Shown: in pieces, positions 32,637 through 40,550 of the stretch | Numbering within the stretch: the stretch's first letter is position 1 | Layout of the letters: each line of letters opens with the position of its first letter | NCBI RefSeq assembly: GCF_036057275.1 | Contig: NZ_CP107945.1 | Location: forward strand, 2,976,001-3,040,000 | Direction: 5' to 3' | Source of the DNA: Streptomyces sp. NBC_00390 | GTDB lineage: Bacteria; Actinomycetota; Actinomycetes; Streptomycetales; Streptomycetaceae | DNA: 64,000 nt | Translations under genes and position numbers: made by a program | Notes under the pieces: model-generated | Told to the model about the DNA's origin: nothing | The model's input: only the letters and a program-made list of their open reading frames with translations | Database searches by the model: none

Positions 32637-33941
32637 TCACTTCCCGGGATACACCCAGGGGTTGGGCCGGCACTTGACCCCGTCGATGTCCAGCGACTTG
32701 GTCTGCTGCTGCATCACGGGCGCCGGCGCTCCTGGGGTTTCGCAGTTCACGTGGTCATAGCCGAGCCGGTGTCCGACCTCGTGGTTGATGAGCATCTGGC
32801 GGTAGGCGAACATCGCGTCGGGCCCGTAGGTCTCGGCGCCCTGCGCCCACCGGAACGCGTTGATCATCACCCGTTCGGTCAATGCCGAGTCGCAGGAGAC
32901 ATTGTCGACGGAGGTGTCGAGGTCGGACTTGGCACACCACTCCGCGGTCGTGCCCGGGCTGGCCAGCGTGATGACGAATTCGGCGTCCCCGGAAGAAACA
33001 CGCTCGAAGGTCATCTCATCTTTGTGCGCCCAGCTCCGGTCGTCGTTCAGGGTCTCCTGGACCGCCTTCGCGAACAGGGCGCCGTCCAGGCCCAGCCCCT
33101 TCTCGACATCGACCCGGTACCGGATCTTGCGGCCCTCGCCCGGCCCTCTGTCGAAGCCGGCGACCGCCTCGAATTCGCCCGACGCCTCGAGCCCTGGGTC
33201 GATCGGGAACCGCTTGGCCATCAGCTGGGCGTACGTGGGCGCCTGCGGTGCGGCAGCGGGCGGCGGGACCTGCGGCGGCACGCCCCGGCCGTCCGACCGG
33301 TCCGGACGCTCCTGCACCTCCCGCTCCTGGCTGCTGGACCGGGATGCCGATGTGTCCGGCGGGTCCGTGACGACCTGGCCGGCCACCACGACGGCAAGCA
33401 CCGTGGTCACGGCGGCAGCCGCGATCCCGGTGAAGGCGCGCCCCTTGCCCCCCTTGGCGGGCCGCTCGTCCCCGGTTTTGGACACGCCGAGGCCGGCGGC
33501 CGCGTCGACGTCGTCGGCGGCCGCGGTCTCGGCGGGCCGGCCGTGCATGGTGTCCCATTCGGAGACGGAGGCGTACGGATCGGGATGCGGGGCCTGTCGC
33601 GGGAACTCGTCGAAGGCCTCGACGAACTCGCGGCGGGGTCCCGGTATCCGTGGCCCTCCGACCATCGCGCGCTGCGGGGGATACGTCTGTGTCTGCGTGC
33701 GCTGCGCGCCGGACGTGCCGGGCGCTGTCCGCAGGTCGCCCCAGCCTCCGCCCGACTCGTGCTGCTCGGGGTGTCCGCCCCTGGTCTGCGCGGCACCGTA
33801 GCCGCCGGAGGTGTGCTGCTCGGGCCCGGGTGCGGCGCCCCGCCTGCGCTGTCCGCCGCCGGGAGCGGCCGCGGCGGCGCCCGGCGTGTCCCCCGGGCCT
33901 GCACCCCTGGGTACGGGGCCCTTGCGGCTGTGTCGTCCCAC
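32637..33941 (-). CDS. DUF3152 protein, metzincin-like, membrane-anchored
   Basis: 434 residues from GTG at 33939-33941. A disordered Gly/Pro/Arg-rich cytoplasmic region comes first (1-165), then one TM segment (about 170-190, TGIAAAAVTTVLAVVVAGQVV) and an extracellular DUF3152 domain. This holds NHEVGHRLGYDHVNC, an HExxHxxGxxH zinc site as in metzincins, plus cysteines at AEWCAKSD and NVSCDS that could form disulfides. The late V-M-Q-Q-Q-T is the region of the metzincin Met-turn. It is therefore a likely secreted-face metalloprotease with unknown substrate. It starts 8 bases after the upstream hydrolase stop, whose last codons supply an AGGAG site. Confidence 0.9.
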   Translation of the reverse strand: MGRHSRKGPVPRGAGPGDTPGAAAAAPGGGQRRRGAAPGPEQHTSGGYGAAQTRGGHPEQHESGGGWGDLRTAPGTSGAQRTQTQTYPPQRAMVGGPRIPGPRREFVEAFDEFPRQAPHPDPYASVSEWDTMHGRPAETAAADDVDAAAGLGVSKTGDERPAKGGKGRAFTGIAAAAVTTVLAVVVAGQVVTDPPDTSASRSSSQEREVQERPDRSDGRGVPPQVPPPAAAPQAPTYAQLMAKRFPIDPGLEASGEFEAVAGFDRGPGEGRKIRYRVDVEKGLGLDGALFAKAVQETLNDDRSWAHKDEMTFERVSSGDAEFVITLASPGTTAEWCAKSDLDTSVDNVSCDSALTERVMINAFRWAQGAETYGPDAMFAYRQMLINHEVGHRLGYDHVNCETPGAPAPVMQQQTKSLDIDGVKCRPNPWVYPGK

Positions 33942-33949
33942 GCCCCGGA

Positions 33950-34915
33950 TCAGCTCCTACCGTGCTCGTCGAGCAGTTCCCGGACCGCCTGGGCGACCGC
34001 CTCGGGGTACTCCATCATCGCAACGTGCCCGGCGTCCGGGAGCGTCAGCAGCCGTGAGTCCCGGAACGCCGCCGCCGCCTTGCGAGCCATACGGTACGAG
34101 ACGAGCTGGTCCCGCCGCCCGTAAACCAGAAGGGTCGGGGCGAGCACCCGCTCCGCCTGCCGCCACAGTCCGTGCTGTCCGCCGAGCGTGTAGGCATCCA
34201 CGATTCCGCGGGCCGAGCGGGCCATCGCGTCCCAGAAGTACGGGAGCCCCATCCTCCGCTCCATCTCGGCGACGGCGTTGCGCAGGCCTTCCTCGGTCAC
34301 CCGTGAGGGGTCTCCGTAGCAGAGCTCCATCACTCCTCGGGTGCGGGCTTCCGCCGACCAGTTCTCCGTCAGCCTGCTGAAGAGCAGGGCGACACCCGGC
34401 AGTGCGAGCAGTGCGGTGGGCACGGCCGAGCGCTGCACGCGCAGCTCCGGCAGCGCAGGCGCCACCAGCGTCAGCGTACGCACGAGGTCCGGCCGGACCG
34501 CCGCGACACGCGTGCACACGGCGCCGCCCATCGAGTTCGCCAGAAGATGCACGGGGCCGCGGCCGCGGGCGTCCAGGAAGCGGATCACCGCGCGGGCGTG
34601 GCCGGTGACCGAGTAGTTGCAGTCGTCCGGCGGCGGTGAGTCCCCGAATCCGGGCAGGTCGATCGCCTCACCGTCCACCACGTCCTCGAGCAGGAGCAGC
34701 AGCGCCGACCAGTTCTGCGAGGAGCCGCCCAGACCGTGCACATACAGGGCGGGCGGCAGTCCGGCGCGCGCCGGACGTCTGGAGCGGACGGTGAGCGTGA
34801 GCCCGGGCAGGGCCACGGAGCCCAACTCCTCGCCGTCGGCGACGTGTACGGCCGCAACCTTCGGAGCCGTCGCGGCGCTGACGGCGCGGGCCCCCGGAAG
34901 CTCGGTCGAAGACAT
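33950..34915 (-). CDS. Alpha/beta hydrolase
   Basis: 321 residues. It has VHGLGGSSQNWSALLLLLED (oxyanion loop), IDLPGFGDSPPP, nucleophile elbow LLANSMGGAVCTRVAA, acid strand LLVYGRRDQLVS and LPDAGHVAMMEYP with the catalytic His. There is no signal peptide, so it is cytoplasmic. The elbow is A-N-S-M-G-G, as in meta-cleavage-product-type and lipase-like hydrolases; the substrate is unknown. It forms a two-gene operon with the DUF3152 gene and is divergent from the acidic small protein. Confidence 0.9.
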   Translation of the reverse strand: MSSTELPGARAVSAATAPKVAAVHVADGEELGSVALPGLTLTVRSRRPARAGLPPALYVHGLGGSSQNWSALLLLLEDVVDGEAIDLPGFGDSPPPDDCNYSVTGHARAVIRFLDARGRGPVHLLANSMGGAVCTRVAAVRPDLVRTLTLVAPALPELRVQRSAVPTALLALPGVALLFSRLTENWSAEARTRGVMELCYGDPSRVTEEGLRNAVAEMERRMGLPYFWDAMARSARGIVDAYTLGGQHGLWRQAERVLAPTLLVYGRRDQLVSYRMARKAAAAFRDSRLLTLPDAGHVAMMEYPEAVAQAVRELLDEHGRS

Positions 34916-35048
34916 GCGGCAATGTTACGAGACGATCACGCGATGACCCGTGTGTTCGGCGTCACACGCCGCCGGACACCGCGTAGCGCCACGGATCAGT
35001 ACCTCCTAGGCTCGTAGGAAAGGCACTCTCCATGGAAAGCGGTGCGGC

Positions 35049-35270
35049 ATGTCAGTCGATCCCACCGATCCTGAGACCTTCGTAGAAGAGAACGACGACG
35101 ACGCCGCGCGCGACGAAGAGGTCCCCGAGGCGGACGCCGCCGAGCAGCACACCGACATACGGCCGGACCGCGACGAACCGGTGAATCGCGCCGACCCGGA
35201 CGCCGCGAACGAGGCGGACGCCGCCGAGCAGGCCCGTGTGGTGACGCTCGATGAAGACGACTACCGGTGA
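35049..35270 (+). CDS. Small acidic disordered protein
   Basis: 73 residues, about 40 percent Asp/Glu, no aromatic core apart from a C-terminal Tyr (TLDEDDYR). It starts MSVDPTDPETFVEENDDDAA behind a weak AAAGCGG site. It holds repeated D-A-A-E-Q and E-A-D units. No domain was recognised; such acidic microproteins occur in many Streptomyces. It lies between a divergent hydrolase and the TetR gene. GC-rich third positions support coding, but a chance reading frame is not fully excluded. Confidence 0.65.
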   Translation: MSVDPTDPETFVEENDDDAARDEEVPEADAAEQHTDIRPDRDEPVNRADPDAANEADAAEQARVVTLDEDDYR

Positions 35271-35454
35271 CCTCTCGCCCGTTGCCCACCGAAATGTGCC
35301 GGAAATGCCCCCGAACGCGAAGCTACCGAGACTGTCCGGTCCGTGAAATTCTGCGTCCGCACCACGCACAGCCGGGTTACCCAAAAGTACGATGGCGGGC
35401 GCGGCGCACAGCGCGCACGGAACGACTGTGCTTGTTCAAGACATGGGAGGCGGC

Positions 35455-36096
35455 GTGACAGCCATCGAGCAGACAGAGGCGGCGCGCCCGCGGGGCACAC
35501 GCCTGCCACGCCGAGCCCGCAGAAATCAGCTCCTGGGCGCCGCCCAGGAAGTTTTCGTGGCTCAGGGATACCACTCGGCCGCGATGGACGACATCGCAGA
35601 GCGCGCCGGCGTCAGCAAGCCGGTGCTCTACCAGCACTTCCCCGGAAAACTGGAGCTCTACCTGGCGCTGCTGGACCAGCACTGCGAGTCGCTGCTGCAG
35701 GCGGTGCGCACCGCGCTCGCGTCGACGACCGACAACAAACTGCGCGTCGAGGCGACGATGGACGCCTATTTCGCGTACGTCGAGGACGAGGGCGGCGCCT
35801 TTCGCCTGGTCTTCGAGTCGGACCTGACGAACGAGCCCGCGGTCCGCGAGCGCGTCGAGCGGGTCTCGCTCCAGTGCGCCGAGGCGATCTCCGACGTGAT
35901 CGCCGAGGACACCGCGCTGTCCAAGGAGGAGTCCATGCTGCTGGCCGTCGGCCTCGGCGGGGTCTCCCAGGTGGTGGCCAGGTACTGGCTCTCCAGCGAG
36001 TCGGCCATCCCTCGCGAGCAGGCGGTGCAGCTGCTGACCTCGCTCGCCTGGCGCGGTATCGCCGGTTTCCCGCTGCACGGCAGCGAGCAGCACTGA
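35455..36096 (+). CDS. TetR family transcriptional regulator
   Basis: 213 residues from GTG at 35455 with GGGAGGCGGC just before. The N-terminal helix-turn-helix is clear: RRNQLLGAAQEVFVAQGYHS, MDDIAERAGVSKPVLYQHFP and GKLELYLALLDQH. The ligand/dimer domain that follows is typical in length and ends AWRGIAGFPLHGSEQH. In M. tuberculosis the same position next to DUF3107 and DUF3152 genes holds Rv3208, a TetR regulator. The ligand and targets are unknown. The 184 bases upstream (35271-35454) hold the promoter region. Confidence 0.93.
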   Translation: MTAIEQTEAARPRGTRLPRRARRNQLLGAAQEVFVAQGYHSAAMDDIAERAGVSKPVLYQHFPGKLELYLALLDQHCESLLQAVRTALASTTDNKLRVEATMDAYFAYVEDEGGAFRLVFESDLTNEPAVRERVERVSLQCAEAISDVIAEDTALSKEESMLLAVGLGGVSQVVARYWLSSESAIPREQAVQLLTSLAWRGIAGFPLHGSEQH

Positions 36097-36246
36097 GCGG
36101 CACCGCCCGACGGCGCCGTCCGGCCGGGGGCTGTTCGCTCCTGGCGTTTCCCCGGGGCACCGGACGCGTCCTGACTCCGGGCTAATGTGTGCTGCGTACG
36201 GCGCGGTTGACCGCGCAACGCACTGACCGTTCGGAGGGACATAGCC

Positions 36247-36474
36247 GTGGAGGTCAAGATCGGCGTGCAGCACGCGCCCCGGGAGATCGTTCTGGAGAGC
36301 GGGCAGTCCGCCGAGGAGGTCGAGCGCGCGGTCGGTGACGCGCTGGCCGGCAAGGCGCAGCTGCTGAGCCTCTCGGACGACAAGGGCCGCAAGGTGCTTG
36401 TACCGGCCGACCGGATCGCGTACGTCGAGATCGGTGAGCCGACGACGCGGCGCGTGGGGTTCGGCGCGCTGTAG
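36247..36474 (+). CDS. DUF3107 protein (TB9.4 family)
   Basis: 75 residues from GTG with GGAGGG upstream. MEVKIGVQHAPREIVLESGQ and VPADRIAYVEIGEPTTRRVG are the diagnostic ends of DUF3107, an actinobacterial family (Rv3208A/TB9.4) of unknown function. It is small, soluble and highly conserved. It follows the TetR gene by 150 bases and is ended by a strong hairpin at 36495-36530. Confidence 0.93.
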   Translation: MEVKIGVQHAPREIVLESGQSAEEVERAVGDALAGKAQLLSLSDDKGRKVLVPADRIAYVEIGEPTTRRVGFGAL

Positions 36475-36494
36475 CGGCGCGCAGCAGCATCACG

Positions 36495-36530
36495 CAGAAG
36501 GGCCCGGCGGATGTCCGCCGGGCCCTTCTG
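36495..36530 (+). terminator. Terminator hairpin after the DUF3107 gene
   Basis: CAGAAGGGCCCGGCGGA (36495-36511) and its perfect complement (36514-36530) form a stem of up to 17 bp with a minimal loop, 20 bases after the stop codon. There is no U-tract. Confidence 0.75.
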
Positions 36531-36640
36531 TGCTGATCCGGGCGTTTCTCGCGCAGAGCCGAGAGGGTTGCATTCCGCACTCTTCGGGTAGTTACGGCTA
36601 CGACCCGTTCTGCCAACCGGCGTCCACGAGGTGATCATCG

Positions 36641-36910
36641 GTGATCTGGGCAACGCTCGGTTCCGTCCTGCTCGGACTGGCCCTGTCCTGGGCCGCGGCC
36701 CATCACTTTGCCAACCGTCTCCCGGCCCGGCGTGTGGTGTTCGCCACGGGCACGCTCGGCACTCTCTTCGGCGCCTATGTGACCCATGTGGCGATCGGTC
36801 CGGGTCATGAGGCGGCGGTGGTGGCGGGGGCGGTCGCGATCGGAGCCGTACTGCTCTCGCTGCTGATCCGCCCGTCCACCCGACGCCTGCGCCGGGCGCT
36901 CCCTTTCTGA
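36641..36910 (+). CDS. Small integral membrane protein (possible -1 frameshift site at its end)
   Basis: 89 residues from GTG at 36641 (GAGGTGATC upstream). Three predicted TM helices: LGSVLLGLALSWAAAH, VVFATGTLGTLFGAYVTHVA and AAVVAGAVAIGAVLLSLLI, then a basic tail RPSTRRLRRALPF. No family was recognised. The final codons read C-CCT-TTC-TGA, a canonical -1 slippery heptamer directly before the stop. The -1 frame stays open for 65 more codons, Pro/Gly/Asp-rich and G/C-biased, to a TAG at 37099. Whether this tail is made is unknown (see findings). Confidence 0.75.
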   Translation: MIWATLGSVLLGLALSWAAAHHFANRLPARRVVFATGTLGTLFGAYVTHVAIGPGHEAAVVAGAVAIGAVLLSLLIRPSTRRLRRALPF

Positions 36911-37101
36911 GCCCGTCCGACGACCGGCCGCCCGCCGAGCGGCCGGAGGAGAACCCTGACCGGCCCGGGCCCGACGGATCCGGGCAGGAGCCCGGTGGAC
37001 CGGGCGAGCACCCCGCAGAGCCCGACGGACGCGGTACGTCCGGCGACGCCGGGCCGGGGCCCGGCGGACCGGACCGGCCGGGCCGCTCGGCGCCGCCCTA
37101 G
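36911..37101 (+). other. Possible -1 frame extension of the small membrane protein
   Basis: An open frame without ATG, GTG or TTG, continuous with the -1 frame of the preceding gene. It encodes a disordered acidic Pro/Gly tract (units such as RPPAERPEENPDRPGPDGSG) ending at TAG 37099-37101, which overlaps the stop codon of the convergent ferritin-like gene. An 8-bp GC hairpin (36924-36931 with 36939-36946) lies 16 bases after the slippery site. Confidence 0.35.
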
Positions 37102-37874
37102 GCGGCGAGGCCCAGGGCGGCCATCCGCTTGGTGTGCGCCTCGGTGATCCGGGAGAACATCCGTCCCACCTCCGCGAGGTCGAAGCCGCCCGCGACGCCG
37201 CCGACCAGCATCGTGGAGAGCGCGTCCCGCTCCGCGACCACGCGCTGGGCCTGGGACAGTGCCTCGCCCATCAGCCGCCGTGCCCACAGCGCGAGCCTGC
37301 CGCCGACCCGCGGGTCCGCCTCGATCGCGGCGCGGACCTTCTCGACGGCGAAGTTGCCGTGGCCGGTGTCGTCGAGCACGGCGAGCACCAGGGCGCGGGT
37401 GTCGGAGTCCAGCCGGGCAGCCACCTCGCGGTAGAAGTCGCTGGCGATGGAGTCACCGACATACGCCTTGACCAGGCCCTCGAGCCAGTCCGAGGGGGCG
37501 GTCTGGCGGTGGAAGTCGTCCAGGGCCTGCGCGAACGGCTCCATGGCGGCGGCCGGCTCGGCGTCGATCTTCGTGAGCCGGTCACGGAGCTGCTCGAAGT
37601 GGTGGAACTCGGCGGAGGCCATCTTCGCCAGCTCGGCCTTGTCCGCCAGCGTCGGGGCGAGCTTGGCGTCCTCGGCGAGCCGCTCGAAGGCCGCCAGCTC
37701 GCCGTAGGCGAGGGCGCCGAGCAGGTCCACGACGGCGGCACGGTACTGGGGTTCCTTGGACGCCGCAGCCCAGTCCTGGGCGGCGATGCCGGTGTGTTCA
37801 GTGGCGTTGTCAGGCGTCTCCATGAAGCGCACAATAGCCCGCTCGTCGTGAGGCGGAAGGGCCTGGTCAGCCAT
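37098..37874 (-). CDS. Ferritin-like fold protein (MiaE-like / Rv3210c-type)
   Basis: 258 residues from ATG at 37872-37874 (MADQALPPHDERAIVRFMET). It is all-helical, with YGELAAFERLAEDAKLAP, ASAEFHHFEQLRDRL (E-x2-H) and the second half DSIASDFYREVAARL and DDTGHGNFAVEKVRAAIE (D/E plus GH). This spacing of carboxylates and histidines suggests a di-metal site as in ferritin-like oxidases and tRNA hydroxylase MiaE relatives. The true reaction is unknown. It is divergent from the DEAD-box helicase gene, as in mycobacteria. Confidence 0.85.
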   Translation of the reverse strand: MADQALPPHDERAIVRFMETPDNATEHTGIAAQDWAAASKEPQYRAAVVDLLGALAYGELAAFERLAEDAKLAPTLADKAELAKMASAEFHHFEQLRDRLTKIDAEPAAAMEPFAQALDDFHRQTAPSDWLEGLVKAYVGDSIASDFYREVAARLDSDTRALVLAVLDDTGHGNFAVEKVRAAIEADPRVGGRLALWARRLMGEALSQAQRVVAERDALSTMLVGGVAGGFDLAEVGRMFSRITEAHTKRMAALGLAA

Positions 37875-38231
37875 GCTCGTAGTGCGGTTCCTACGAATTC
37901 GCCCAACACACATGCGCGAATCCGGGGTACAGTGGTAATGCGCCCACTGATCGTTGATGAATGTCGACGAGTCCAGTGGGCCATCCGAATGAGGATGCCC
38001 GGTCGGTGGCCCGATCGGCTCCGACCCGACAGCCCTCCACGCGGACCGTGCGCGATATGCGTACGCAGGCAGATGAGGGGCCCCCTCAGCGGCACGAGCG
38101 CTCGAGCGTCGGCAGTGGTCCCGCACCGTCCGGCCATCCAAGGTCGGCCCAGTACTCAGGTGTGGTTAAGACCCCCGCGTACGCCTCGCGCCGCGTCTCA
38201 CAGAAGAGGCAACACCCTGACTACGCAGCCT
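37875..38231. other. Intergenic region: divergent promoters and helicase 5-prime leader
   Basis: 357 bases with no convincing gene. An 8-bp inverted repeat, GCCCACTG (37942-37949) with CAGTGGGC (37974-37981), lies within it. TACAGT at 37928-37933 could be a -10 element on the plus strand but has no good -35 partner. A long leader is common upstream of RNA helicase genes. Confidence 0.4.
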
Positions 38232-40082
38232 ATGACTTTCCGGGATCTCGGGATTCTCCCCGAGACCGCCGAAGCCCTCGAGGCCGTCGGCATCGTGTCC
38301 CCGTTCCCCATCCAGGAGATGACGCTCCCCGTAGCGCTCTCCGGCACCGACGTCATCGGCCAGGCCAAGACCGGCACCGGCAAGACGCTCGGTTTCGGCC
38401 TGCCGCTGCTGGAGCGTGTCACCGTCCCCGCGGACGTCGAGGCCGGCCGGGCCAAGCCCGAGCAGCTGACCGAGGCCCCGCAGGCGCTCGTGGTCGTCCC
38501 GACCCGCGAGCTGTGCACCCAGGTCACCAACGACCTGCTGACCGCCGGCAAGGTCCGTAACGTCCGCGTGCTGGCGATCTACGGCGGCCGGGCGTACGAG
38601 CCCCAGGTCGAGGCCCTCAAGAAGGGCGTCGATGTGATTGTCGGCACTCCGGGCCGACTGCTCGACCTGGCCGGCCAGAAGAAGCTGAACCTCTCGCACG
38701 TGCGCGCGCTGGTGCTCGACGAGGCCGACGAAATGCTCGATCTGGGCTTCCTGCCCGACGTCGAGAAGATCATCCAGCTGCTGCCGCCCAAGCGTCAGAC
38801 GATGCTGTTCTCGGCGACCATGCCGGGTGCTGTCATCGGTCTGGCCCGTCGCTACATGTCGCAGCCCACGCACATCCGCGCCACCGCGCCGGACGACCAG
38901 GGCGCGACCGTCGCGAACATCACGCAGCGCGTCTACCGCGCGCACTCCATGGACAAGCCGGAGATGGTCTCCCGGATCCTGCAGGCCGACGGCCGCGGAC
39001 TCGCGATGATCTTCTGCCGTACGAAGCGGACGGCGGCGGACATCGCCGACCAGCTCGCGCAGCGCGGCTTCGCGTCCGGCGCTGTCCACGGCGACCTGGG
39101 CCAGGGCGCGCGTGAGCAGGCGCTGCGGGCGTTCCGCAACGGCAAGGTCGATGTGCTGGTGTGCACCGACGTCGCCGCGCGCGGCATCGACGTCGAGGGC
39201 GTCACGCACGTCATCAACTACCAGTCGCCGGAGGACGAGAAGACCTACCTCCACCGCATCGGTCGCACCGGCCGTGCGGGCGCGTCCGGCACGGCCGTGA
39301 CACTGGTCGACTGGGACGACATCCCGCGCTGGCAGCTGATCAACAAGGCGCTGGAGCTGAACTTCAACGACCCGGTCGAGACGTACTCCACGTCTGCGCA
39401 CCTGTTCGAAGAGCTGAGCATCCCCGCGGGCACCAAGGGTGTGCTGCCGCGTGCCGAGCGCACCCGCGCCGGGCTTGCGGCGGAAGAGGTCGAGGACCTG
39501 GGCGAGACGGGCGGCCGCGGCCGCAAGTCCGCCGCGACCGCGGTACGGGAGGAGCGCCCGGAGCGCACCCGCACCCCGCGCCAGCGCCGCCGCACCCGTG
39601 GCGGGGCCGAACTGGCCGAGTCGGCGGAGTCAGCCGTGGCGAGTGCCCCGGAGCAGCCGGCGGACGCCCCGGCGGAGCCGCGCACCCCGCGCCGCCGCCG
39701 TCGCACCCGCGTGGGCGCGCAGGCTTCGGCCGAGGCGACGGCTGTCGTGGAGAGCGTCGAGCAGCCGGCCGCCGAGGTCGCCGGGTCCGTCGACGAGACG
39801 GCCCCTGCAAAGCCGCAGCGCCGTACGCGTGCGGTGAAGCCTGTGGAGGCGGCCGACACGGCCGTCGCCCCGGCACCCGAGGCGGAGCCGAAGGCCCGCC
39901 GGACGCGTGCCGCCGCGGCCGACACGGCGGACGCCGGGACAGAGGTCACGCCGCGTCGCCGCACCCGCGCTGCCGCGAAGTCGGTCGCCGGGACGGGCGA
40001 GGCGCAGGAGACGGCCGCTGCGGAGCCGAAGCCCCGCCGCCGCCGCACGCGCACGACTACGGCTGCGCAGCCCGAGAGCTGA
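38232..40082 (+). CDS. DEAD-box RNA helicase with RRTR-repeat C-terminal tail
   Basis: 616 residues from ATG at 38232 (MTFRDLGILPETAEALEAVG). A CTG at 38217 sits 7 bases after AAGAGG and gives five extra residues (TTQP), so it may be the real start. All motifs are present: Q-motif PFPIQEMTLP, AKTGTGKT, PTRELCTQV, VGTPGRLLDL, VLDEADEMLDLGF, FSATMP, IFCRTKRTA, TDVAARGIDVEGV and HRIGRTGRAG. From about residue 400 the tail is disordered, with six basic RRTR repeats separated by Ala/Glu/Pro spacers, probably an RNA-binding tether. It corresponds to RhlE-like Rv3211 and likely acts in ribosome assembly or RNA decay. Confidence 0.93.
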   Translation: MTFRDLGILPETAEALEAVGIVSPFPIQEMTLPVALSGTDVIGQAKTGTGKTLGFGLPLLERVTVPADVEAGRAKPEQLTEAPQALVVVPTRELCTQVTNDLLTAGKVRNVRVLAIYGGRAYEPQVEALKKGVDVIVGTPGRLLDLAGQKKLNLSHVRALVLDEADEMLDLGFLPDVEKIIQLLPPKRQTMLFSATMPGAVIGLARRYMSQPTHIRATAPDDQGATVANITQRVYRAHSMDKPEMVSRILQADGRGLAMIFCRTKRTAADIADQLAQRGFASGAVHGDLGQGAREQALRAFRNGKVDVLVCTDVAARGIDVEGVTHVINYQSPEDEKTYLHRIGRTGRAGASGTAVTLVDWDDIPRWQLINKALELNFNDPVETYSTSAHLFEELSIPAGTKGVLPRAERTRAGLAAEEVEDLGETGGRGRKSAATAVREERPERTRTPRQRRRTRGGAELAESAESAVASAPEQPADAPAEPRTPRRRRRTRVGAQASAEATAVVESVEQPAAEVAGSVDETAPAKPQRRTRAVKPVEAADTAVAPAPEAEPKARRTRAAAADTADAGTEVTPRRRTRAAAKSVAGTGEAQETAAAEPKPRRRRTRTTTAAQPES

Positions 40083-40094
40083 CACGCACCGGTC

Positions 40095-40133
40095 CGATGG
40101 CCCGGCTCCCCCACGGGGAGCCGGGCCATCGGC
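40095..40133 (+). terminator. Terminator hairpin after the DEAD-box helicase
   Basis: An 18-bp perfect stem, CCGATGGCCCGGCTCCCC (40095-40112) with its complement at 40116-40133 and a three-base loop, 13 bases after the stop codon. No U-tract. Confidence 0.8.
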
Positions 40134-40550
40134 GTCCCGGCGCGGACCCTCGTCCATGACGGGGCCACGGCGACGCAGCCCGGCCACCGCGGCATGCCAC
40201 GTCGCGTGAAGTCTCCCGGTCCCGGCTGCCGTCGGCCGAGACGGAACGGGCGCCGTCCGCGCCGATGAAGTTCCCCTGCCCCGACTGCGGCCGCACGCGG
40301 TCCCGACGTCTGCAAGGACGCGGCGTCGGGCGGGCCGAGGCGCGGAACCCTCATTCACCCGCCCCCGCGCACCCTGGGGTGCCGGCGCACCCACGATGAG
40401 TACGGCCATCACACCAGCCCAAGCCCCGGGCAATGCCCGGACCCTCCCAGGCGCCCGCACCACCGCGCGCCGCGGCTGTCCGACACGGAGCGGAGCCTCA
40501 TGGCGCACGCGGCCCCCCTGGATCGCAGCCCCACCCGCTAGCCTCGTCAC
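40134..40550. other. Intergenic region without a convincing gene
   Basis: 417 bases between the helicase terminator and the next hydrolase. A 44-codon frame (40266-40400) starts MKFPCPDCGRTRSRRLQGRG and has one CxxC pair but no ribosome-binding site and a poor composition after residue 20, so it is not called. Nothing else is seen. Confidence 0.5.

Noticed and set aside
40266-40400. 44-codon frame with a CxxC pair
   Set aside because: No ribosome-binding site, only one CxxC, and poor composition downstream.
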